Of a DNA stretch of 38,782 bases, positions 23,624 through 30,636 are shown piece after piece (the first letter of the stretch is position 1; each line of letters opens with the position of its first letter). The stretch lies in NCBI GenBank assembly GCA_964530695.1, contig CAZGYQ010000021.1:1-38782 (forward strand), written 5' to 3'. The position numbers and the translations under genes are program-made. A model generated the notes under the pieces. That model did not search any database. It saw nothing but the letters and a program-made list of their open reading frames with translations, and had not been told where the DNA came from. Source of the DNA: VFBF01 sp964530695 (GTDB lineage: Bacteria > Pseudomonadota > Alphaproteobacteria > Caulobacterales > Aquidulcibacteraceae).

Positions 23624-24399
23624 AATGCACCGCAGTGATATTCGACTGGGCGGGAACCATGGTCGATTTCGGTTCCCGCGCGCCGGTGGAGGCGATGCGA
23701 CATGCGTTCGAGGCCGAGGGCGCGCCCGTCACCGAAGCGGAGGTGCGTGCGGGCATGGGCCTGGCGAAACGCGACCATGTGATCTTCATGCTCAAGACGC
23801 CGCGCGTGGCGGACGCCTGGCGCGCGCTTCACGGCGCACAGGCCACAGAGGCCGACATTGACCGCATCTTTGAGAACCTGGGCCCGCTGATGCGTGACGC
23901 AGGCGCGGCCCACAGCACGCTTGTGCCCGGAGTTGCAGGCGTGTTCGAACAGCTGATCGCCGCAGGCGTGCGCGTGGGTTCGACGACCGGATACACACGC
24001 GAAATGATGGCGCCGATCATCGTGGCCGCCCAGGCGCAAGGCTACGCGCCGGAGGTCGTTGTCTGCGCGGGGGAGACATCGATCGGCCGGCCATCCCCAT
24101 TCATGATCTGGAAAGCGCTCGCCGATCTGGGTGTCTGGCCCGCAAACGCTGCGGTGAAAGTCGACGATGCGCCGGTCGGAATCGCCGAGGGCAAGAACGC
24201 CGGCTGCTTTACCGTCGGCGTGGCGGCGAGCGGAAACGCCGTCGGCCTGGACCACCGCGCCTATCTGGCGCTCGACCAATCCGAGCGGCTGAACCGCCTC
24301 GCCGCAGCGCGCGCCGAGCTTTTCGCGGCCGGCGCCGACGTGGTCATCGACACCGTGGTCGACCTGCCGGCGGAGCTTCGCGCCCGAGGCAAACTCTAG
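23620..24399 (+). CDS. phnX: phosphonoacetaldehyde hydrolase (phosphonatase)
   Basis: This 259-residue HAD-superfamily enzyme cleaves phosphonoacetaldehyde to acetaldehyde and phosphate. The nucleophile is Asp9 in VIFDWAGTMVDFGS. The Schiff-base lysine, which separates phosphonatases from other HAD enzymes, is Lys50 in GMGLAKRDHV, at the same 41-residue distance as in characterised PhnX. Other motifs are GSTTGYTREMM and VKVDDAPVGIAEGKNAGC with the late acidic pair, followed by GVAASGNAVGLDHRAY. The start is a TTG that overlaps the FAD-oxidoreductase stop; no other start would keep Asp9. The TAG stop belongs to a RIME-like repeat that begins exactly there. Confidence 0.93.
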   Translation: MKCTAVIFDWAGTMVDFGSRAPVEAMRHAFEAEGAPVTEAEVRAGMGLAKRDHVIFMLKTPRVADAWRALHGAQATEADIDRIFENLGPLMRDAGAAHSTLVPGVAGVFEQLIAAGVRVGSTTGYTREMMAPIIVAAQAQGYAPEVVVCAGETSIGRPSPFMIWKALADLGVWPANAAVKVDDAPVGIAEGKNAGCFTVGVAASGNAVGLDHRAYLALDQSERLNRLAAARAELFAAGADVVIDTVVDLPAELRARGKL

Positions 24400-24505
24400 A
24401 GTATTTTCCGACGAAGTGGATCCCGGTTCGTCGGAAGAAAATGCGACCAATCAACAACCTGGAGCCGTCTCCGATCCGATGGAACCGGATCGGAAGCGGC
24501 TCCGG
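24396..24505. mobile_element. RIME-like intergenic repeat, copy 2 (provides the phnX stop)
   Basis: This is the second copy of the element at 16145-16248. It begins CTAGAG, has the perfect palindrome TTCCGACGAA/TTCGTCGGAA, then ATGCGACCAATCAACAACCT and a second dyad CCGATCCG/CGGATCGG. The right end (GGCTCCGG) has diverged from copy 1. As RNA it would form two strong hairpins after phnX and may act as a transcript end. Confidence 0.82.
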
Positions 24506-24580
24506 GAACTCACGCCCCCAGATCCGCATTGCAGTGCGTACGATCGCCGAGGCGGGATTGGTGGCGCGCGGAGCGCGCCG

Positions 24581-24610
24581 GTGCGCAACCGCATGGCTTG
24601 TGCGGTCCTG
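24581..24610 (+). repeat. degenerate REP hairpin with AGGAC head
   Basis: On the minus strand the sequence reads CAGGACC followed by an imperfect hairpin GCACAAGCC / GGTTGCGC around ATGC. The head equals that of the REPs at 3459-3524 and 8294-8391, with a third stem sequence. A GGCGCGC/GCGCGCC dyad lies just before it. The gap 24506-24691 holds nothing else that I recognise. Confidence 0.6.
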
Positions 24611-24691
24611 ACCGCGCCCGCCCCTGGGCCGACCCGCCTGACCTGCTTTCCGGAAACCAAAATTGAGCGCGGCCGGAAGAAGCGGGGCATG

Positions 24692-25408
24692 TCAATTGCC
24701 GATAACTCTCGACGGCAGGCGGATCGCCAAGAGTACCAGACCCGCGATCGTCATGAGAAGAGCAAGCGCGGTCACGACGACCAGAAGTGGGTGGTTGAAG
24801 TTCTCGCGCTCGCTGTAGTCCATGATGTGAAGCATCCACATCACATCGAAGGTGCGCCAGAGGTCTGAGCGGCGCCCCGCCACGCGCCCCGTACTGGCGT
24901 CGACGTAGACAGAGAGCCTGTCACGGTCGGCGAAATCGATCCGCCAGACCGGCAACGCGCCGCGATACTCAAGCGGCGGGTTCGATTCGATCAAACGTGC
25001 CGCCGCGACAGGCACATGACCGACGATTGCCGCTTCCGCGACTTCCCGTGCGAGATCTTCGTCGATCGGCGACATGCGCCCGCCGCTTCGCGCATCGAAC
25101 AGCGCCTTCGTCTTGTCGGCCGCTTCGACGGCGTATGCGACGCGACCGCCCACCATCTCAAGCGTAAGTCGTTGCACCGGCGCGTCCGCCGCCGCCATCA
25201 CCGATTCCGGCGCCATGAGCGGCCCGCGCGAAGCGAGATCCGCGGGCGCGGTCTGCGCCAAGCGGTGTTCGCTGCGAACACGCTCGATGGGCTGGCTCAC
25301 CATGAAGAGTCCGCTCACCATCCAGGCCAGCACCTGAAGCCCCACCAACAGGCTCAACCACAGGTGGATGTCAGCGATCCAGCGCCTCCAGTTCATTCGA
25401 AGCGTCAT
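24692..25408 (-). CDS. PepSY-domain membrane protein
   Basis: The 238-residue protein is a PepSY-associated membrane protein. An N-terminal anchor (RWIADIHLWLSLLVGLQVLA, WMVSGLFMV) is followed by a periplasmic part with two PepSY-like segments (VQRLTLEMVGGRVAYAVEA; WRIDFADRDRLSVYVDAST, GRVAGRRSDLWRTFDVMWML). A second helix lies at LLVVVTALALLMTIAGLVLL. HIMDYSERENFNHPLL is a typical block before the last helix. Such proteins often accompany iron or copper uptake and ferric reduction. Its start overlaps the stop of the DJ-1/PfpI gene by four bases, so it is the last gene of a coupled operon. Confidence 0.85.
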   Translation of the reverse strand: MTLRMNWRRWIADIHLWLSLLVGLQVLAWMVSGLFMVSQPIERVRSEHRLAQTAPADLASRGPLMAPESVMAAADAPVQRLTLEMVGGRVAYAVEAADKTKALFDARSGGRMSPIDEDLAREVAEAAIVGHVPVAAARLIESNPPLEYRGALPVWRIDFADRDRLSVYVDASTGRVAGRRSDLWRTFDVMWMLHIMDYSERENFNHPLLVVVTALALLMTIAGLVLLAIRLPSRVIGN

Positions 25409-26244
25409 GTGGCGATCTCACGCGCCACATCGCCGATCTGCCCGGGAAATCCCACCACCATGGTCTGAATCATGGCTCTCACGTGCAATGGCGCGGTGTG
25501 GGTCGAGCCCGCGTTGAACGGAGGATGAGGGTCATACTCGCACATCAGCTGCACGCCCTCGGCATAGGTGCGGTCACGCATCTCGGCGAGCATCTGAAGT
25601 CCGAAGTCGAGGCCCGCGGTGACGCCCGCGCCGGTTACGCGGTTGCGGTCCTTCACGACACGCGCGTCGACCGGCGTCGCGCCGAATTCCTTGAGCGAAC
25701 CGAGCGCGGCCCAGTGGGATGTCGCCCGATACCCACGCAGCAAGCCCGCCGCGCCAAGGATGAGAGACCCTGTGCAGACGGACGTCACATAGGTCGCCCG
25801 GGAGCCGCGATCCGCCATGAAGGCGCGCGTCTCCTCATCCCGCATGGCGGCGAGCGCGCCGTCGGTTCCACCGGGCGCGAAAAGCACCGAAAGATCCTTG
25901 GGAACCTCATCGAAAGTGGCTGTCGGGATCATCGTGACGCCGGTATCGCTGGTGATCGGATCCCGGGTCTTCGCCACCAGGTGCACCTTGGCGCCCATGA
26001 GCGATGCGAACATGTACTGCGGCCCGATGAGATCCAGGATCGTCATGCGCGGGTAGCAGAGCATGGCGATCTGATTGTCCTGCGTCCAGGAGGCCGGCAT
26101 GTCGCGCATGTCGTGAACGACGGGCCCTTGTTCCGGCGTCGAAACGCCGGACGAGGCGTTGGGCCGCGCGCGCGAACACGCCGACGCTGCGAAGGGCGCA
26201 AGCAAGGCGGCTACCAAGGCGGCTCTGCGATCCATGTCTGTCAT
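25405..26244 (-). CDS. exported DJ-1/PfpI-family protein
   Basis: The 279-residue protein has a possible signal or lipoprotein sequence (LVAALLAPFAASAC, Cys23) and a DJ-1/PfpI domain from about residue 50. The nucleophile elbow is VTSVCTGSLILGAAGLL. Further motifs are MLCYPRMTILDLIGPQYMFA, LFAPGGTDGALAAMRDEE, TSHWAALGSLKEFGA and RVTGAGVTAGLDFGLQML. It resembles isonitrile hydratase-like members that lack the AraC-type DNA-binding domain. Start ATG 26244 is preceded by AGGAG. An exported DJ-1 protein is uncommon, and its reaction is unknown. It lies between the frameshifted DUF2244-like gene and the PepSY gene. Confidence 0.82.
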   Translation of the reverse strand: MTDMDRRAALVAALLAPFAASACSRARPNASSGVSTPEQGPVVHDMRDMPASWTQDNQIAMLCYPRMTILDLIGPQYMFASLMGAKVHLVAKTRDPITSDTGVTMIPTATFDEVPKDLSVLFAPGGTDGALAAMRDEETRAFMADRGSRATYVTSVCTGSLILGAAGLLRGYRATSHWAALGSLKEFGATPVDARVVKDRNRVTGAGVTAGLDFGLQMLAEMRDRTYAEGVQLMCEYDPHPPFNAGSTHTAPLHVRAMIQTMVVGFPGQIGDVAREIAT

Positions 26245-26648
26245 CGTCTTCTCCTCAGAATTCCGCCCGCAAGGTCGGGCATGCTGATCTCTGCGGGGTC
26301 GGAATGACCACGGCGCGCGCCAGATACTGGTAGGGCTCGTGCCCCAGCTCGCCGGCAAGATTGACGATCGAGCTGGAAAGCGGCGCGGGTCCAAGATCCC
26401 AGGAGGCCTGCGCGTCGAACTGGGCGATGTCGTCTGGCGCACCAGTGGAGCGCGAGGACGGCGAGCAGCGCCTCCCCGCCCAGGAAGACTGCGGCGGGCC
26501 AGGCCTTCATGGCGATCATGACAGCGCCCGAGGTCATCGCCGGCGCGAGCAGGCCCACGCAGGTGAAAGCCAGGCCGTGCCGGCTCATCGTCCGATTTGG
26601 CGCGACACGCGCGTCAAACCAGATGTGCTCGCGGTCGGGGGCTCTCAT
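26241..26648 (-). pseudogene. DUF2244-like membrane protein, probably frameshifted
   Basis: The ATG at 26648 overlaps the preceding stop by four bases. The N-terminal part (EHIWFDARVAPNRTMSRHGL, two helices, ending VLALHWCARR) resembles DUF2244. Near 26430 the GC-rich third-position pattern moves to another frame, which reads DDIAQFDAQASWDLGPAPLS and GELGHEPYQYLARAVVIP and stops at 26255, just before the next Shine-Dalgarno. The original frame runs on to 26241 with poor codon use. This points to a one-base shift, either a mutation or an assembly error. I could not assign the second-frame segment to a family. Confidence 0.6.
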
Positions 26649-26944
26649 GAGCGCTCCCGACGGACGGACAAGCGGCGTAGAAGCGCAGGTAGGGAGTTGG
26701 CGACGCGCTGGAGCGCTGTCGCCGCGCGCGGCTGCGCCATGCGCCAGGCGCGCCCGCCGATCGCGCGCGCGTGCGCCGCGGCGGCTGGTGTGAGCACGAA
26801 AGCAAAGCCCAGCAGGAACCCGAAGCCCGCCCCGCCGGGACCGCGGAGCACGAAGCCCGTCAGCGTGGCCAGGGCGATATTCGCACATTGCCAGAAGAGG
26901 AGCGCGCCAGAATGGGCGCGCGCTTTGTCAGGAAAACTCGACAT
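26645..26944 (-). CDS. small membrane protein, hypothetical
   Basis: This 99-residue protein has two predicted helices, ALLFWQCANIALATLTGFVL and GFGFLLGFAFVLTPAAAAHA, followed by a basic cytoplasmic-type tail. I recognise no family. Its stop overlaps the start of the DUF2244-like gene by four bases, and the DUF2946 gene ends 78 bases upstream. Operon membership suggests an envelope role shared with the PepSY and DUF2946 proteins. Confidence 0.6.
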   Translation of the reverse strand: MSSFPDKARAHSGALLFWQCANIALATLTGFVLRGPGGAGFGFLLGFAFVLTPAAAAHARAIGGRAWRMAQPRAATALQRVANSLPALLRRLSVRRERS

Positions 26945-27022
26945 GAAATCTCACAGACGATCTCGCGGCGGCGCACGGCGCACGCCTGCTCAGCGACGGG
27001 TGTCCGCCGCAGCTTGTTGGGA

Positions 27023-27454
27023 TCAGACTGTGAGTGGGGGACCTGTGGACCAGGGCGGCGGCGCGGCGAGGCCGCGGCCGGGCGCCGCGCGCACGACCAA
27101 AATCGATGCGACTTCAAATGGTCGGAGTTCCACGAACGGCGCTGTAGCGACTTCCGGCGTCGCGAGCAGCGCGACGGACGCGAACATGCACGGCGCGTCG
27201 TGACCCGATGAGCCGTCCGGCGCGGACGGGCCGGGTGGCTTGTCGCCGTCGACGACCGCTCCCGTTTCAAGATTGATGAAAGCCGCGACGGCGCCCTGAT
27301 CCGAGCAGAGTGTGAGGCCGATGAAGTCGCCGCGACCGGCGGGCGCGACCATGAACCCGGCCGGCACGAGCGCGCGCACGACCATCGCCATCAGCGCGAA
27401 CGCTGCGAGCGTCCGGAAAATCCCGGACCGACGGTAACGCATGCCCCTCAACAT
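27023..27454 (-). CDS. DUF2946-family protein
   Basis: The 143-residue protein has an N-terminal hydrophobic segment with the DUF2946 signature TLAAFALMAMVVRALVPAGF. A periplasmic part follows with Cys in LTLCSDQG and in DGSSGHDAPCMFASVALLA, the His-Asp-x-x-Cys spacing common in this family. DUF2946 genes often sit beside metal-uptake receptors and PepSY proteins, and the His/Cys residues fit metal binding; the function is not known. ATG 27454 has AAGGGAG close by. It is the first gene of the minus-strand operon that ends with the PepSY protein. Confidence 0.75.
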   Translation of the reverse strand: MLRGMRYRRSGIFRTLAAFALMAMVVRALVPAGFMVAPAGRGDFIGLTLCSDQGAVAAFINLETGAVVDGDKPPGPSAPDGSSGHDAPCMFASVALLATPEVATAPFVELRPFEVASILVVRAAPGRGLAAPPPWSTGPPLTV

Positions 27455-27953
27455 CGCTCCCTTATGGCTTGTTTCCTGGACACTTCGCCTGCGGCCGCAT
27501 GTCGCGACCCTGTTTCGCGGCTCAAGATGAACGTCCTCCGGGCGTCGTTGGACTTCGACGCCCCCCTTTCCTCTCACTCTTCCCGGCCCGGGGCGCAGAA
27601 TCAGAAACCTCTGGCCAATTCCGATCCGGGTTCCGGAAAGCAGGTCGCCATCGCGCTCGTCGAGACCGCGAGAGGCATGCGCACGTCAACGGCGCGGGCG
27701 TCGCGGAAATTTCGGACAAGGATGCGACGCGGCAGCGCGCGTCGTGCGATCCGGAACCGTCCGCCCGTCGCCAGCGGAATCCATCGGCCCGCGTCACTCA
27801 AATGTGTTTACGCAACGGCAGCATTCCAAAGTTTGTCGCCGACGCGATGCATGATGCTATATCCCGCGTCGAACCGCTGCACGCGGACGCGCCCTTCTGG
27901 TCCGCCCCCCGGTTTGACCGACGAACCACCGCGAAAACACAACAGGACCCGGC
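27455..27953. other. 500-base divergent intergenic region
   Basis: This stretch lies between the divergent DUF2946 and thiolase-crotonase genes and must hold both promoters. Long open frames cross it on both strands, but none has a family match, a plausible start signal or GC-rich third positions. I found no RNA gene or clear repeat. An AGGA site at about 27943 serves the gene starting at 27954. Confidence 0.5.
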
Positions 27954-30296
27954 ATGACGATCGCACCGCGCACTCCCGTCCTCATCGGCGTTGGGCAAGT
28001 CGTCGATCACTGGGACGGCGCAGACGCCGCCAGGGCGCCGAGCCCGCTCACGCTTTGCCGCGACGCCGCGCGCAATGCGCTCAGGGACACCGGCGCGGAA
28101 GGCAAGATCGCCGAACTGATCGATGTACTTGCGGTGGTCCGCACCAACCTGGATTCCGTCGCGGGCGTGAAGGCGCCCTTCCCACAGTGCGCGAACCCGC
28201 CGCGCGCGCTGGCCGCCGAACTCGGACTGAATGTGCGCCGCGCCATCTACTCGCACGTGGGCGGCGATCAGCCCCAGGTTCTGGTGAACGAGTTCGCGGA
28301 AGCCATTTTTTCCGGCGACGCCAAGGCGGTGCTGCTTGCCGGCGCGGAAGCGATCGCGGCGATGAAGGTCGCCGCGCGGACGCGCACGCGTCTGGACTGG
28401 ACGCATCCTGCTTCCGGCGACCTGGAGGATCGTGGTCTCGGCAAACGCCTGCTGTCCGATTACGAGATCGCCAACGGACTCGGCTTTCCGACACAGACCT
28501 ATCCGATCTTCGAACACGCGTTGCGAACGCGGCTCGGCCTCGATCGCGACGCCTATCGCCAGATGATCTCCGATCTCTGGGCGGGCTTTTCAAAGGTGGC
28601 GGCGGCGAACCCCTATGCGCAGTTCCCGAAGGCGCGCGACGCGGCCTTTCTCGAAACTGCATCCGCGGAAAACTACGCGGTCGCCGACCCGTATCTCAAA
28701 TGGCATGTGGCGCAGGATGCGGTGAACCAGGGCGCCGCGCTTGTCCTCACGTCGGTCGAGCAGGCGCGCGCCGCCGGGGTCGATCCCTCGAAGTGGGTGT
28801 ATCTGCACGGGTACGCGCAGGCGGGCGACGCGTACGTCACCGAGAGGCCCGACCTCTCGCGCTCGCGGGCGATGGAGCTTGTGCTCGGGCGTGCGCTGAA
28901 GTCCGCGGGCAAATCAGTCGCCGAGATGGCGGACATCGATCTCTACAGCTGCTTTCCCTGCGCGGTGCTCATCGCCGCCGAAGCGCTGGGCGTCGACTGG
29001 CGCAAACGGGAGCTGACCGTCACCGGCGGCCTGCCCTTCTTCGGCGGCGCCGGGAACAACTACTCGATGCACGCGATCGCAACGATCGTGGAGCGTTTGC
29101 GCGAAAAGCCCGGCGCATTCGGGCTTGTCCTCGCCAACGGCGGCTTTCTGTCGAAGGAGGCAGCGGGCGTGTATTCGACGACGCCGGTGGAAAACTGGAA
29201 GGCGGTGTCGAGCGCCGATCTGCAGGCGAAGATCGACAAGGCGCCGGGCCCCGCACTTCTCGCCCAGTCGACGGAGGTCACGATCGAATCCTTCACCGTG
29301 ACCTACCAGAAAGGCGCGCCGCAGCGTGGCTACGTCGTTGCGCGCACCGCCGAGGGGCGCATCCTTGCACGCGCGGAAACCGGACACAGGGCGACGCTAG
29401 AGGCGCTCGCGCAGGACGATCCGATCGGCAGGACCATCTCGGTCCGCAGCGAAGCCGGCGTGAACTACATCGTCGCTGCGGAAAGGATCGGCGCGCAGGC
29501 CAAGGGTGCGTTCATGGCGCGGACCTTCCGGCACGTGGAGGTCGCGCGTCATGATCACGTGCTGGAAGTCATTCTCAACCGGCCGGACCAGATGAACGCG
29601 CTGCACAGCGCTGCGCATTTCGAGCTGCACGAGATCTGGGACGAGTTCGAACGCGACGGCGATCTCTGGGTCGCCATCGTCACCGGCGCGGGTGAACGCG
29701 CGTTCTGCAGCGGCAACGACCTGAAGGCGACGGCCAAGGGCGCTGACATGACCATGCCCGCTTCGGGTTTCGCGGGGCTGTGCAGCCGCTTCAACCGCGA
29801 GAAGCCGATCATCGCCGCCGTCAACGGCGTGGCGATGGGCGGCGGGCTTGAAATCGTTCTCGCGTGCGATCTCGCGGTCGCCGACGAAAAGGCCCGCTTC
29901 GCCTTGCCGGAAGTGAAGGTGGGGCTTTTCGCTGCGGCGGGCGGCGTGCAACGCCTGACGCGCCAGGTCGGGCGCAAGGCGGCCACGGAACTCATCCTCA
30001 CCGGGCGTCACTTTCCCGCCGACGAGGCGCTCGCGCTCGGCGTCGTGAACGCGGTCACGCCCGCGGGCGGCGCGCGCGCGAAAGCGTTCGAACTCGCCGG
30101 GGCGATCCTCGCGAACTCGCCGTCCGCCGTGCGCGCCTCCAAGCAGGCGCTCAACAAGCTCGAAGAGATCGAAAACCTCGCAGCTGCCATGAAGGCCAAT
30201 GACGCGATCTTCGGACGGCTCATGCGCACGCAGGATTTCAGGGAAGGCGTCACCGCCTTCGCCGAAAAACGCGCGCCGCGCTGGACGAATTCCTGA
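27954..30296 (+). CDS. thiolase-like / enoyl-CoA hydratase fusion protein
   Basis: This 780-residue protein joins two acyl-CoA enzymes. Residues 1 to about 500 are a thiolase-superfamily domain of the SCP2/acetyl-CoA acetyltransferase-like type: VLIGVGQVVDHWDG, YSHVGGDQPQVLVNEFAEAI, VLLAGAEAIAA and GGLPFFGGAGNNYSMHAIAT with the C-terminal His. The segment that carries the acyl-accepting Cys in true thiolases reads HVGGDQPQ here, so the domain may not be a normal thiolase. From residue 521 a crotonase domain follows, with AFCSGNDLKATAKG (oxyanion hole), GVAMGGGLEIVLACDLAV (Glu) and FALPEVKVGLFAAAGGVQRL (second Glu), as in active hydratases. An internal ATG at 29514 with AAGGGTG just upstream could give a separate hydratase. 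Fatty-acid or steroid-type degradation is the likely setting. Confidence 0.88.
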   Translation: MTIAPRTPVLIGVGQVVDHWDGADAARAPSPLTLCRDAARNALRDTGAEGKIAELIDVLAVVRTNLDSVAGVKAPFPQCANPPRALAAELGLNVRRAIYSHVGGDQPQVLVNEFAEAIFSGDAKAVLLAGAEAIAAMKVAARTRTRLDWTHPASGDLEDRGLGKRLLSDYEIANGLGFPTQTYPIFEHALRTRLGLDRDAYRQMISDLWAGFSKVAAANPYAQFPKARDAAFLETASAENYAVADPYLKWHVAQDAVNQGAALVLTSVEQARAAGVDPSKWVYLHGYAQAGDAYVTERPDLSRSRAMELVLGRALKSAGKSVAEMADIDLYSCFPCAVLIAAEALGVDWRKRELTVTGGLPFFGGAGNNYSMHAIATIVERLREKPGAFGLVLANGGFLSKEAAGVYSTTPVENWKAVSSADLQAKIDKAPGPALLAQSTEVTIESFTVTYQKGAPQRGYVVARTAEGRILARAETGHRATLEALAQDDPIGRTISVRSEAGVNYIVAAERIGAQAKGAFMARTFRHVEVARHDHVLEVILNRPDQMNALHSAAHFELHEIWDEFERDGDLWVAIVTGAGERAFCSGNDLKATAKGADMTMPASGFAGLCSRFNREKPIIAAVNGVAMGGGLEIVLACDLAVADEKARFALPEVKVGLFAAAGGVQRLTRQVGRKAATELILTGRHFPADEALALGVVNAVTPAGGARAKAFELAGAILANSPSAVRASKQALNKLEEIENLAAAMKANDAIFGRLMRTQDFREGVTAFAEKRAPRWTNS

Positions 30297-30636
30297 ACCA
30301 GGGCGGCGCCCGGTCAGACGGTCGCCGGGCCTAGCCATCGCCGCACCGGCGGAACGCGCCGCAGGATCGCCCATTCGAGGATCCCGGTAAGCGGGACAAT
30401 CCTTGCGCTGGTCAAGCGTATCCGTCGCGCGGTCGGCCTTCGTCCGCGATGGTGCGGACCGGATGCAACGGTCCGGGCGCTTCTGGTCGCGGGATACAGG
30501 CCTTTCGTCGCGCCCAGTCCGTGATCGCCGGAAAACTCGCACCCTTCATCGCTGAGCGCGTTCCAGCGTCCGTGACGCCCTCTTGAATTCCTTCAATCGC
30601 CCGCCACACGGCGGCGCTACAAGTGAGGAACAGGTC
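30297..30636. other. 340-base intergenic region upstream of the large receptor
   Basis: No coding frame or RNA gene is convincing here. A GCCCGG/CCGGGC dyad at about 30310-30333 just after the fusion gene may end its transcript. The rest should contain the receptor promoter. A Shine-Dalgarno-like TGAGGAA lies at about 30624-30630. Confidence 0.45.

Noticed and set aside
12366..24399. Integrative element with attachment sites
   Set aside because: No integrase gene and no repeated tRNA 3' end was seen in the window, so only an insertion hot spot is claimed.
27464..29554. Long plus-strand open frame overlapping the thiolase-crotonase gene
   Set aside because: The product is Arg/Gly/Ala-rich with no motif, and the overlapping frame carries two clear enzyme domains.
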